This document shows, one piece after another, positions 51,979 through 60,349 of a stretch of DNA of 64,000 bases. This DNA comes from Anaeromassilibacillus sp001305115. GTDB lineage: Bacteria; Bacillota; Clostridia; Oscillospirales; Acutalibacteraceae. Every line of letters begins with the position of its first letter. The first letter of the stretch is position 1. Location of the stretch: NCBI GenBank assembly GCA_042854365.1, contig AP031437.1:2418001-2482000 (forward strand), given 5' to 3'. The notes under the pieces were generated by a model that saw only the letters and a program-made list of their open reading frames with translations, searched no databases and was not told the origin of the DNA. Made by a program: the position numbers and the translations under genes.

Positions 51979-52797
51979 GTGCCGCATTGGGCCGAATGCA
52001 TTTTGTTATTTGCGGTATATAGCCTGCTGGGATGGATCTGTGAAAGTACATGTTGTTCCATTCAAGCCAAAAAGTTTATCAACCGCGGTTTTTTAAACGG
52101 GCCGTTCTGTCCAATCTATGGAGTAGGTGCACTGTTAATTATCAAGCTATTGGCGCCTTTTTCTGCCAATATCATTGTTCTCTATCTCGCTTCGCTATTC
52201 CTCACCAGCATCTTGGAATACTTCACCGGCTTTGCGATGGAAAAGCTTTTCCATGCCAAATGGTGGGACTACTCCCACCGGCGGTGGAATATACACGGAC
52301 GTGTCTGCCTTGGCAATTCGCTCATCTTTGGTGTAATGGGCGTCGTTGTCATGCGGGTGGTTCACCCTTTTGTGATGAATATACTTGAGAGAATCCCTTC
52401 CTTCTTAATACCGTTTCTCGCAGCTGGATTGGCCGTCTATTTCATCGGGGACACCATTGTAACCGTACATACCATCTTGGATTTCAACAAAAAAATGGCC
52501 GAATTGCAGAAAGTGCTTGATGAGATCCGCGAAAAGAGCCATGTGCTTCTGGAGGAAAAGAAGCGGAATATGGAACTTGCCATTGAAAGCCGGTTGTCAG
52601 CCGACAGAAAACCGTACACGGAGTATCTGGAAAAATTGCGTCAAAAGCAGGCTGCCCTGGAACAAAACAGCAAGCTTCTCCATCGCCGCCTGATGAACGC
52701 CTTCCCAACCATGAAGTCTCTCCGCGCCAACGAGTCTTTGGCGCGCATGCGTGCTGCGCTACAAGAACGGCGTAAAAAATGGAGGCCTAAGAGATAG
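51979..52797 (+). CDS. CmpB-type membrane protein (annotated as ABC transporter permease)
   Basis: A 272-residue protein. The first about 165 residues hold four to five membrane segments with the family motif FLNGPFCPIYGVGA and the EYFTGFAMEKLFHAKWWDYS block of the ABC_trans_CmpB family. The rest is a long, charged coiled coil with no membrane segment. Despite the family name a transport role is unproven. It starts at GTG (51979) with AGGGGGG ahead, about 60 bases after the flippase. Confidence 0.85.
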   Translation: MPHWAECILLFAVYSLLGWICESTCCSIQAKKFINRGFLNGPFCPIYGVGALLIIKLLAPFSANIIVLYLASLFLTSILEYFTGFAMEKLFHAKWWDYSHRRWNIHGRVCLGNSLIFGVMGVVVMRVVHPFVMNILERIPSFLIPFLAAGLAVYFIGDTIVTVHTILDFNKKMAELQKVLDEIREKSHVLLEEKKRNMELAIESRLSADRKPYTEYLEKLRQKQAALEQNSKLLHRRLMNAFPTMKSLRANESLARMRAALQERRKKWRPKR

Positions 52798-53380
52798 AAA
52801 GGGTTTTTATAATCGTCCGCTTCATAAAAGGGATTCCTTGTTGGACTGTTACTTCCTCAATTTTGGGCATAATAAATTCCAGCCAGTTGTATCTCGTTTC
52901 ATTTTTCCCTCACCTGCTGTACAGGCGAGGGAAATTTTTATTTTAGAAAATCATTTATTTACTCAATAATATTTAAAATTTCTATTGATTATTTTTAGCT
53001 TGATTTATATACTGAAATTAGAAAATTGCAACGAGGTGATTCCAATAGATTTTCGATCAAAAAATGCGCCCAGATTGGACGAAGTCATTCTTCGTGACAA
53101 AACATAAGTAAAATGAAAAACGATCATTTTAAAGATAGGAATTAAATTATTTAAAACCAGGGTATCTCTTAATCATTTTATTTTTGTTGATATTCTCCCT
53201 ATTACGAATTGGGAACTCTGTGATATTTTCCATAACAATCGAAGATCGTCCGACGACCAACCAGATTCCTTCCATATCTTTAAAGACTCCTTTCTCCGTT
53301 GCAAAAGAAGAAACAACAAAAGGTTGGCGGGGACCTAGCGGCACTTTGGAAGGCGTTTATATCGACGGGGCCGCCCTACA
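52798..53380. other. AT-rich spacer with a terminator
   Basis: After the terminator at 52904-52940 the stretch is AT-rich. From 53184 a TTG-initiated frame (LIFSLLRIGNSVIFSITIED..., to 53384) is open but has no ribosome binding site; it may be the broken 5' part of the next frame. Confidence 0.35.
52904..52940 (+). terminator. Terminator after the CmpB-type gene
   Basis: A 13-base-arm stem with one mismatch (52904-52916 with 52922-52934) followed by TTTTTA. Confidence 0.8.
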
Positions 53381-53671
53381 TTGAAAGATTTAACATCCGT
53401 ATTCGTCGGTTTAGGGGTTCACTCCGTATCTGCAACCATACTGGCCGATTCTGTCTTTTATTTCATACAAGGCGGAGCACAAACCGTCTATGGGAACTTT
53501 ACTCGATATTACGAAGAGGTTTCCATAAACGGAAAATTTGCATATTGGAGAACAACCTACACCCTCTATCTTTATGAGGATGGAGACAATTCTCCTTTGC
53601 TTGGCCACCCATATACAGCTGTGTACGAGGGTCCACAATTGTGGAGTATGCCGGAAAATTTTGAAGCATAA
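53381..53671 (+). pseudogene. Hypothetical fragment, probably broken
   Basis: A 96-codon frame ending ...SPLLGHPYTAVYEGPQLWSMPENFEA just before a good gene. It begins only at TTG, without a ribosome binding site, and an upstream frame (53184-53384) ends at its start in another phase. The two may be pieces of one secreted protein split by a frameshift. No family recognised. Confidence 0.35.
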
Positions 53672-53691
53672 ACGATTATGGAGGGAGTCCT

Positions 53692-53973
53692 ATGGACAAG
53701 ATGGACAAGCGCGCTGTCTTATGGGATGTCTATCGGTTTGCCAGCGTCATCTTCCCTTTCCTGGGGGAAAGGCTTTTAAAAATTGCAGGCGCATCCGAAG
53801 GCATTTTGACTGCCTGGTGGATTCTGATGTTTGCGAATCTTACTATTCCCGTGGCCTGTTTCTGTTATAAAAGAGGCAGGACATCTACTAGGCCCCAAAA
53901 ATACCTCTATTATGCGACGCCAGTTGTTCTTTTTCTCGCTTTATGTGTCCTAGAAATGATTTTTCCCTATTAG
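53692..53973 (+). CDS. Small hypothetical membrane protein
   Basis: A 93-residue protein with two or three hydrophobic segments (about 38-58, WWILMFANLTIPVACFCY; about 73-92, ATPVVLFLALCVLEMIF). GGAGGG stands at good distance before ATG. Family unknown. Followed by a terminator. Confidence 0.6.
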   Translation: MDKMDKRAVLWDVYRFASVIFPFLGERLLKIAGASEGILTAWWILMFANLTIPVACFCYKRGRTSTRPQKYLYYATPVVLFLALCVLEMIFPY

Positions 53974-54006
53974 GGCCTAGACGCCTTACGGAAAACACGG
54001 ATTAAA

Positions 54007-54044
54007 AAACCGCCTGCCCGGAGCATCCGGGCAAGCGGTTTTCT
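54007..54044. terminator. Bidirectional terminator
   Basis: A 15-base-arm stem with one mismatch (54007-54021 with 54027-54041), A-rich before and T-rich after, between convergent genes ending at 53973 and 54047. Confidence 0.85.
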
Positions 54045-54046
54045 AA

Positions 54047-54583
54047 TTATATGGTCCCTTCTAGCAGATCCAGATCAATCGAATACGGTTCTTTGAGAAG
54101 AAGGTACGAACGGCCAAACTTTTGACAAAGGCGAAGATTTTCTTCATTTTCTCTTAGAAGCTGTTCCTTGGTACAGGCGCTATCATCGATGCGCTGTTCT
54201 ATGACATTGGCGAAACTTTGTATGACATCAAAGTGTTCTTCAATGTAGGATCGTTGAAAACACAAGCAGACAAATTGAATCTCATCGAGATATTCCTTTT
54301 CAAAAGAACACGGATAATCAAATGGGATATAACAGCCTTCGATCACCAGACGTTGCCTGTTTTCAATCGCGGTCTTAATGATCTCTCGGACGACCGGCCA
54401 TAAATAAGCAGTCAATTCTTTGTCATCACTCTCTGGGGTGAGAGAGCAATACCCGCTTCGAATCAACCCCATCTTCAGATGGTCGATGGACAGGTAAGGA
54501 TAGCCATACCGTTCCAATATTTGTTGCGCCAATGCAGTCTTTCCGGTATGGGAACTGCCCGCAAGCAAAACAATTCGCTTCAT
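54047..54583 (-). CDS. P-loop kinase-like protein
   Basis: A 178-residue protein with the Walker A motif GSSHTGKT at residues 8-15 and the fold of small-molecule kinases (2-phosphoglycerate or adenylate kinase-like): YLSIDHLKMGLIRSG, then RLVIEGCYIPFD. The substrate cannot be predicted. Its ATG overlaps the stop of the reductase-like gene (54580-54583), so they are coupled. Confidence 0.75.
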   Translation of the reverse strand: MKRIVLLAGSSHTGKTALAQQILERYGYPYLSIDHLKMGLIRSGYCSLTPESDDKELTAYLWPVVREIIKTAIENRQRLVIEGCYIPFDYPCSFEKEYLDEIQFVCLCFQRSYIEEHFDVIQSFANVIEQRIDDSACTKEQLLRENEENLRLCQKFGRSYLLLKEPYSIDLDLLEGTI

Positions 54584-55137
54584 ATGCTTTCCTCCCTTTG
54601 ACCGTTTCCCGCTCTACGATAGATACACTCCAAAAGATTCCCATTCTTCTTCACAGAAATCAGTTTCAAGTGTATCGAACGGTCCAATGTACAAAATAGA
54701 GGGATTCCCCGTCCCAACAGAATTGGGATCATCGTAATATGGAACTCGTCGATCAAGTCCTGCTCAAGGCACTGTCCCACGACGTTGGCACCTCCACAGA
54801 GCCAAATATCCCTTCCCTCTTGCTGCTTCAATCTTTGGAGCAGCCGCCCAACGTTCTGATGGACAAATCGGATTTCCGGCAGATCATCCATCTTTCGATG
54901 GGTCAGCACATAGCTCATCATACCGGAATACACCCATTTGCCCGGGGACAATTCCTCTGCCACTTGGCGGTACGTATTGTATCCCATCACCACCGTATCA
55001 ATCTTTTGGAGGAACGCCTCATATCCATCTTCTGTATTTTCCGCATCCGCTCCAGAGTCCAGCCAACTGACTCCACCGTTCAAATCGGCAATATATCCAT
55101 CCAAGCTGATTGCAATGTACAAAATCACGCGGCGCAT
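54580..55137 (-). CDS. Dihydrofolate reductase-family protein (RibD C-terminal-like)
   Basis: A 185-residue protein of the RibD_C/YyaP family: RRVILYIAISLDGYIADLNG at the start, VVMGYNTYRQV, DIWLCGGANVVGQCLEQDLIDEFHITMIPILLGRGIPLF. It probably binds NADPH and reduces an unknown substrate; the family is not true folate DHFR. First gene of a two-gene unit with the kinase-like gene. Confidence 0.85.
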   Translation of the reverse strand: MRRVILYIAISLDGYIADLNGGVSWLDSGADAENTEDGYEAFLQKIDTVVMGYNTYRQVAEELSPGKWVYSGMMSYVLTHRKMDDLPEIRFVHQNVGRLLQRLKQQEGRDIWLCGGANVVGQCLEQDLIDEFHITMIPILLGRGIPLFCTLDRSIHLKLISVKKNGNLLECIYRRAGNGQREESI

Positions 55138-55254
55138 ACGTTTCCTCCCGCCTCAATTATAAGCCATCCCTACATACCGGCCGGATGACTTTCTCCACGA
55201 TCCATGGTACAATAAATGTATTCTTATCATATTCACTTCAATTTGGAGGTTCCC

Positions 55255-55995
55255 ATGCGACAAAGCAAATACGATGATCCTACCTTTTTTGAAAAATACA
55301 GCCAAATGAGCCGCTCGCAACAGGGCTTGGAGGGCGCAGGCGAGTGGCCGGCCTTGCAAAAGCTTTTGCCAAACTTTAAAGGGAAACGGGTCTTAGATCT
55401 CGGCTGCGGCTATGGCTGGCACTGTATCTATGCCATGGAGCAAGGAGCCCTGTCTGCCACCGGCGTTGACCTGTCTGAAAAGATGCTCGCCGTTGCACGC
55501 CAGAAAACGGCCTATCCGGAAGTGACCTATCTGCATCAATCGATTGAAGACATTGCATTCCCTCCGGAAAGCTTTGACATTGTGCTCAGCTCGTTGGCGC
55601 TCCACTACGTAGAATCATTTGAAGCGGTGGTTCAAAAAATCCGGACTTGTTTGACCGCAGACGGTGTTTTCATTTTCTCCGTAGAACACCCAGTCTTTAC
55701 CGCATATGGATCTCAGGATTGGTACTACGATGCGGATGGAAACATCCTCCATTTCCCTGTGGACAATTATTTCTATGAAGGGGAGCGGCAAGCCATCTTT
55801 TTGGGCGAAACCGTTCGAAAATATCACAAAACCCTGACTACATACCTCAATGGACTTTTGATAAATGGATTCGAACTCCTACATGTAGTGGAGCCACAGC
55901 CTCCGGTTCATATGTTGTCAATCGAAGGCATGCAGGACGAAATGCGCCGCCCCATGATGTTGCTCGTATCCGCACAAAAAAGGACTAGAATTTAA
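55255..55995 (+). CDS. SAM-dependent methyltransferase, class I
   Basis: A 246-residue methyltransferase with the SAM loop VLDLGCGYGWHCIYA near 42-56, the acidic end of the next strand in GVDLSEKML, and IVLSSLALHYV. Small-molecule methyltransferases of this type are common; substrate unknown. ATG at 55255 with GGAGG ahead is preferred to 55216. Confidence 0.85.
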   Translation: MRQSKYDDPTFFEKYSQMSRSQQGLEGAGEWPALQKLLPNFKGKRVLDLGCGYGWHCIYAMEQGALSATGVDLSEKMLAVARQKTAYPEVTYLHQSIEDIAFPPESFDIVLSSLALHYVESFEAVVQKIRTCLTADGVFIFSVEHPVFTAYGSQDWYYDADGNILHFPVDNYFYEGERQAIFLGETVRKYHKTLTTYLNGLLINGFELLHVVEPQPPVHMLSIEGMQDEMRRPMMLLVSAQKRTRI

Positions 55996-56048
55996 ATGCC
56001 TCCGCGTACAGAAGCGCCAGCAAAAGCGCTCTCGCACGGCGGGGCATT
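55993..56048 (+). terminator. Terminator after the methyltransferase
   Basis: AATGCC-CCGCGT pairs imperfectly with ACGGCGGGGCATT (about 55993-56006 with 56036-56048), enclosing a short AGCGC/GCGCT stem, then TTTTTG. Confidence 0.7.
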
Positions 56049-56102
56049 TTTGTTATGAAGCAGATACCGCAGGATGGCTGTATACCTTTCCGAAAGACAA
56101 AC

Positions 56103-57428
56103 CTATACGACACTCCAATGGGCAGCTTGTTCTTTTAAGGACGCCCTTCGGATTAACTGGCCCACGACGCACACAATGGCCTCTGTGATCGGGAAAGCCA
56201 GCCAGATTCCCACCATCTGTGCAAATGACGACAAAAGAACCGCTGCAGGAATCATTACCACAAAACCGCGTAGAATGGCAATCAAAAAAGAAGGTTTGGC
56301 CGTTCCAATCGCGCTGAAATACATCGCAGTAATTAAGTTGATTCCTGCAAACAGGAATCCGACAAAGTAAATTTTAATTCCCTCATTGGCAATCTGTTGC
56401 AATTGTGGATCACCATCGCTATTAAACAGCGCCACCATCGCATCTGCCTGCCAGAAGGAAAATACATAAATTCCCACTGCCAGAGCGATACACAGGCACA
56501 ACGCATACCGGTAAACTCTGTTGACCGCCTGGGACTCTCCCCTTCCAAAATGGTCGCTGATAATAGGCTGTATACCGTGCGCGACGCCTGTAAAGATAGC
56601 CAAAACGACCAGGGCAATGTTTGCAATGACTCCGTAGGCTGCCACGCCCATATTTCCACTAATCCCCAAAATCAGAATATTGAATATTAAAATGACCGTT
56701 CCAGAGGAGAGCTCGGTGATAAGGGAAGCAATACCCAACCGGGCGTTGCGGAGCATATCCATAATGACCGGCCTTTGTTTTTTTATTTTAAAGGTACTTT
56801 TATGCCGGATAAAATGCGTAGATAGCAATAGAATACCCATCAATGGCGCCATTCCGGTGGCCAACACCGCTCCAAGCATCCCCATCTGCAAGGGAAAGAT
56901 AAAGAGATAATCCAAAACAATATTGCCCAAGCTGCCAAACAACATGGCAGCCATGGCTAAATTGGGATTTCCATCGTTTCGTACAAAGCAGTTCAGGACA
57001 TTGTTTAACAAGAAAGCCGGTGAAAATGCAAGAACCACCTGTAAGTATATGAGCGTCATGTCATAGATTTCGCCATTCGCCCCCATCCAGGTAGCAATTT
57101 GAGAAGAAAAAAATCCGTCCACTAAAAGGAAAACAATGGAACACAAGAATACTGCGTAGAGCGTCTGTGTAAAGATTCCTCCCGCATGCTCGGTCTGCCC
57201 TTCGCCCTTCAAAATAGCAAACCGCGTTGCCCCGCCCATTCCAAGCATCAAACCAATGCCATTGACAACATTATAGATCGGAAGCGCAATATTTAGGGCA
57301 GCCAGCCCGTCCGCACCGATTCCCTTTGCCACGAAGAACGTATCTGCAAGAATATAACAGGATAACCCGATCATCCCAAAAATGTTTAATGAAACATATT
57401 TTATAAAACGCTTCTGAACGGAATCCAC
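56103..57428 (-). CDS. MATE-family efflux transporter
   Basis: A 441-residue membrane protein with twelve helices in two six-helix halves. Typical segments include DTFFVAKGIGADGLAALNIALPIYN near 30-55 and the GMGGATRFAI stretch near 65. Members export cationic drugs or metabolites using sodium or proton gradients. Its leader carries a terminator hairpin ending just before the AAAGGAGG ribosome binding site, so expression is probably controlled by attenuation. Confidence 0.92.
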   Translation of the reverse strand: MDSVQKRFIKYVSLNIFGMIGLSCYILADTFFVAKGIGADGLAALNIALPIYNVVNGIGLMLGMGGATRFAILKGEGQTEHAGGIFTQTLYAVFLCSIVFLLVDGFFSSQIATWMGANGEIYDMTLIYLQVVLAFSPAFLLNNVLNCFVRNDGNPNLAMAAMLFGSLGNIVLDYLFIFPLQMGMLGAVLATGMAPLMGILLLSTHFIRHKSTFKIKKQRPVIMDMLRNARLGIASLITELSSGTVILIFNILILGISGNMGVAAYGVIANIALVVLAIFTGVAHGIQPIISDHFGRGESQAVNRVYRYALCLCIALAVGIYVFSFWQADAMVALFNSDGDPQLQQIANEGIKIYFVGFLFAGINLITAMYFSAIGTAKPSFLIAILRGFVVMIPAAVLLSSFAQMVGIWLAFPITEAIVCVVGQLIRRASLKEQAAHWSVV

Positions 57429-57450
57429 ATGAGCCCTCCTTTAGCAATAA

Positions 57451-57508
57451 AAAAGCGTTCCCTCTTTCACACCTTCAAAGGCCTACAGTGTGAAACAGGA
57501 ACGCTTTT
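57451..57508 (-). promoter_or_regulatory. Attenuator-like hairpin in the MATE leader
   Basis: On the minus strand AAAAGCGTTCCTGTTTCACAC (57508-57488) pairs with GTGTGAAAGAGGGAACGCTTTT (57472-57451) and is followed by TTATTG inside a T-rich run: a full intrinsic terminator 23 bases before the MATE start. Upstream in the leader, CCTTTTCC/GGGAAAAGG (about 57526-57508) forms another stem, and AAAGCGTGCC (about 57536-57527) resembles the 5' arm of the terminator and could compete for its 3' arm. Confidence 0.75.
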
Positions 57509-57548
57509 CCCTTTTCCCGGCGGAAAAGGCACGCTTTATCGTTAATTT

Positions 57549-57578
57549 ATTTTAACACGCTTTTACAAAACCTGTCAA
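57549..57578 (-). promoter_or_regulatory. Promoter of the MATE gene
   Basis: Minus strand TTGACA (57578-57573, perfect), 18 bases, TAAAAT (57554-57549). Predicted leader about 115 bases, containing the attenuator-like hairpin. Confidence 0.75.
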
Positions 57579-58071
57579 GCGGGAACCTGCCAACCCGATT
57601 TTCTTTCTTCTTTCCGTTGCTTTCGTCCGGATTGCCTTCCTGGACGGGTCCGCCAGCGGAATATAGAAAGCATTCCCATTTCCCGTAAATAAGCCTGAAA
57701 TGGTTACAGAGAAAAATCGGAAGGAAGCCGCGCAGGTCCGCACTCTTTTTCCACAACAACTGGCCCTGAATATCTATGTTTCCCTGTAGTATTCCCTAAC
57801 ATCCGCTGATCTTCTTGGGTTCCCGCCCTATCTTTCCAATTCTTTTTTATAGAATGCTAACTATCACAGAGCAGAGCGCTTGTGCGAAAGGCGCTTTGAT
57901 AGATTCCTCCAAACCCAGATTCCATCCATATGCCCACTGGACACAAGCTGGGCAAAATGGCCCCTGCCGTATTCAATTGGAACCGAAAAAGCCGGCCTCC
58001 TCTTTTACGTATCCGAAACGGAGGCCGGCTTTTATTCCATTCTCTACAGAATCATGCGTTGTTTCCGCCTG
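57579..58071. other. Gene-free spacer with one terminator
   Basis: No credible reading frame on either strand. A terminator lies at 57987-58033; otherwise nothing is recognised. Confidence 0.5.
57987..58033 (-). terminator. Terminator of the secreted-protein gene pair
   Basis: A perfect 13-bp stem (57987-57999 with 58021-58033) with a 21-base loop and A/T tracts on both sides, about 40 bases beyond the stop at 58072. Confidence 0.8.
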
Positions 58072-58656
58072 TCAGATCCCTCCATGGGTTCCCGTAGAAG
58101 GAACCCACAACGGACTGTCCACTTTCTGGCCATAGAACCGGTGAAGAACCGCAAAATACCGCTCTGCCCCCTCAGTCCCGAACCGTCCGACTCCCGCAGG
58201 GACGTCGCCAAAGCGGTTGGGTTCAAACACCTGCACGCGGCCCGTTTCGGAAACGATGTATTGCAGGGAACCGGCTTTGCCGTCCGCGTCCCGAAAGGAT
58301 AGAACCACCCATACGGAACTGTATGGGTCTTTCCCATTGTAATCGCCAAAGCCTTTCCCAAGCATCCAGCTCCAATCCCATTTGCGGTTGGTTGGATATT
58401 GGTCCAGAAGGCCCAGGAGCTCCTGGATTTCCTTGCTGTCCTCCGTGGCGATTCCATGCAAGGTAGTAGGCCCTCCGGACGGCGTCGCCATATCGATCAC
58501 CTGAGCGCCGGAAACAGAGCAACCATACAGATACTGGGAGGCTGTAACCGGCCGCGAAAACCAAAGCCAGCCCCCGGCCGCTGCTAAAATGCAAAAGAGT
58601 GCTATGCAGCAGGAACACCATTTACAAGAAAACTTTTTTCTGAAAGTGTGGATCAT
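58072..58656 (-). CDS. Hypothetical membrane-anchored protein
   Basis: A 194-residue protein with a cysteine-rich basic start (KKFSCKWCSCC) and one membrane segment (about 16-34, IALFCILAAAGGWLWF); the rest is extracytoplasmic, ending STGTHGGI. No family recognised. It starts 2 bases after the restored stop of the upstream secreted-protein gene, so the two form a unit. Confidence 0.65.
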   Translation of the reverse strand: MIHTFRKKFSCKWCSCCIALFCILAAAGGWLWFSRPVTASQYLYGCSVSGAQVIDMATPSGGPTTLHGIATEDSKEIQELLGLLDQYPTNRKWDWSWMLGKGFGDYNGKDPYSSVWVVLSFRDADGKAGSLQYIVSETGRVQVFEPNRFGDVPAGVGRFGTEGAERYFAVLHRFYGQKVDSPLWVPSTGTHGGI

Positions 58657-58658
58657 AA

Positions 58659-59500
58659 TTATGCACCAACAAAATTGAAATGGACTCCATGATATTCATA
58701 TCCAGCAATCGTTTCTACCCAGCCGGAAGAGACATATCCATGGTATGCTTTCTCATTCGGCGAATTGGAGTTTGGATAGAGCTTAACACGGAATCTTTTC
58801 CAATTTCTGTTCTATGTGTATCTTCGTCCAATATAAAGTTCTGAAAACGGCCCGAAGAATGTTGAACCAAAGACCCAAAACCGTATTGCCCGTCTTCAAC
58901 TACATAAGTATATTTTGCTGTCTTGGTCTCATGCAATTGCGTGCTATGCAACACAGAATGATCGCTTGGAACCGCATTTGGGGCAAATAGTTTTGATATA
59001 ACCCATGTTCCATCTATCAAAGTATTGATAGCACTGTTTATCGCATATTCCCCAACAGCTTTGACTGTATCTGTCACATAATTTTCCCATAATCCACCGC
59101 CTACTTCTGTAATGGGTGAATCATACTCTGCCGTTATGATTTCTTCATAATACGTTTTATTCCCATAACCTTTATAGGTTCTTGTACCATCTCCGCTTGC
59201 CCAATTCGTTGTTAATGCAGGGATCATTAAAGTAATTTTTTCAATAACTCCGGAACCATCCATACAAGATTGAACATACATTCTAATTGTTTGTGCAGTT
59301 TCTGGCCGAACATGGTATTTCGAAATAATTGATTCCACTTGAAAACAGTCATATGGATCAACTTGTACTTCCCTCATCAAAATACCGTGATCGACAGCCA
59401 ATTCATCTGTTGTATGAATTGCGAAGGTAGGAACTGTCAAGACCAAAGACATAATGAAGGATACCAAAATTGCTAAAAGGCTTTTTAATGACCTTTTCAT
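58659..59500 (-). pseudogene. Secreted protein gene interrupted by a frameshift
   Basis: A signal peptide (MKRSLKSLLAILVSFIMSLV...TFA) and about 235 residues of an extracellular protein are encoded from 59500. Near 58795-58799 (AAAAG on the minus strand) the frame must shift by -1: the current frame ends at 58715 with SSIQTPIRRMRKHTMDMSL, whereas the shifted frame reads FRVKLYPNSNSPNEKAYHGY...YHGVHFNFVGA and stops at 58659, just 2 bases before the next gene. The shifted end is clearly the natural C-terminus. It is either a mutation, a sequencing error in an A run, or less likely programmed. Start at 59500 has only a weak ribosome binding site. Family unknown. Confidence 0.7.
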
Positions 59501-59675
59501 AATCGTCTTTCTGTATTTAAAAATTAACAAGCGTGAAATACTTTTTCACTAAACCACTGGAATCACCTCTTTATAATTATTTTATCAAATATAATAATAC
59601 TATTTATAATTATACTATAAAATATAAAGAATTTAAAAAGAATCCGTTATAATATGCTACAACATTATATAACAA

Positions 59676-59807
59676 AGAGGGTATCCCAAAACTACGAATT
59701 TTTAGATTCATAGGAAAGAGGCGTCCTCTTTGTATTTGGAAAAATATCTGAGTTTCTAAAAAACGAGGGTATCCTTCCGTCATCTCATGACTTTTGGGAC
59801 ACCCTCT
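59676..59807 (-). mobile_element. 132-bp inverted-repeat element (MITE-like), copy 2
   Basis: Same length and ends as 49398-49529 but inverted: left AGAGGGTATCCCAAAA, right (read inward) AGAGGGTGTCCCAAAA. It lies downstream of ridA. Both copies keep internal blocks such as GTCATGARATGACGG and TTCCTATGAATC. It has no transposase and must have been moved in trans, if at all. Confidence 0.75.
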
Positions 59808-59891
59808 AACTTTCATAACGAATTAAATTTCTATTTTGATATTATATGCTTAATAAGCCACTTTTTACTTTATATAAGTTTTCAAGATGAT

Positions 59892-60272
59892 TCAGGAATT
59901 CTGTACTGCAATGACCTCAACTTCACAAAGGACTTTCTTCGGCAGTTCTTTGACTGCTACGCAGGAACGTGCAGGTTTGCCCGTAAAATATTTTTCATAT
60001 ACGGCGTTGAAGGCGCCAAAATCTGCCATCTCTGCCAGAAAACACGTTGTTTTCACAACATCTTCATAACCGCAGCCGGCCTCCTTGAGGATTTCTCCTA
60101 CATTTTTCATGACCTGCTCTGCCTGAACAGCAATATCCCCACTGGCAATCTCTCCGGTTGCGGGAATGATCGGGATCTGTCCGGAGGCAAATACCATCCC
60201 GTTGACAACCTTAGCCTGGGAATACGGCCCGATAGCCGCTGGGGCATTCGGTGTCGAAATTGTCGTCATCAT
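59892..60272 (-). CDS. ridA: RidA-family enamine/imine deaminase
   Basis: A 126-residue YjgF/RidA protein (TTISTPNAPAAIGPYSQAKVVNG; MVFASGQIPI; C-terminal ARSCVAVKELPKKVLCEVEVIA). The catalytic arginine in PARSCV and glutamate in CEVE are present. RidA hydrolyses reactive 2-aminoacrylate and 2-aminocrotonate released by PLP enzymes such as threonine dehydratase, which is encoded directly upstream. ATG at 60272 with AGAAGG ahead gives the usual length. Confidence 0.95.
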   Translation of the reverse strand: MMTTISTPNAPAAIGPYSQAKVVNGMVFASGQIPIIPATGEIASGDIAVQAEQVMKNVGEILKEAGCGYEDVVKTTCFLAEMADFGAFNAVYEKYFTGKPARSCVAVKELPKKVLCEVEVIAVQNS

Positions 60273-60349
60273 AAAAAAGCCTTCTTTCTTAATTCTTTCT
60301 AGAAATAATTCCAATCTCCACTTTCAAAGATAATAAATGATTACCGTAC

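Noticed and set aside
57547..57759. 70-codon minus-strand frame upstream of the MATE gene
   Set aside because: It overlaps the MATE promoter and has no ribosome binding site; composition is not protein-like.
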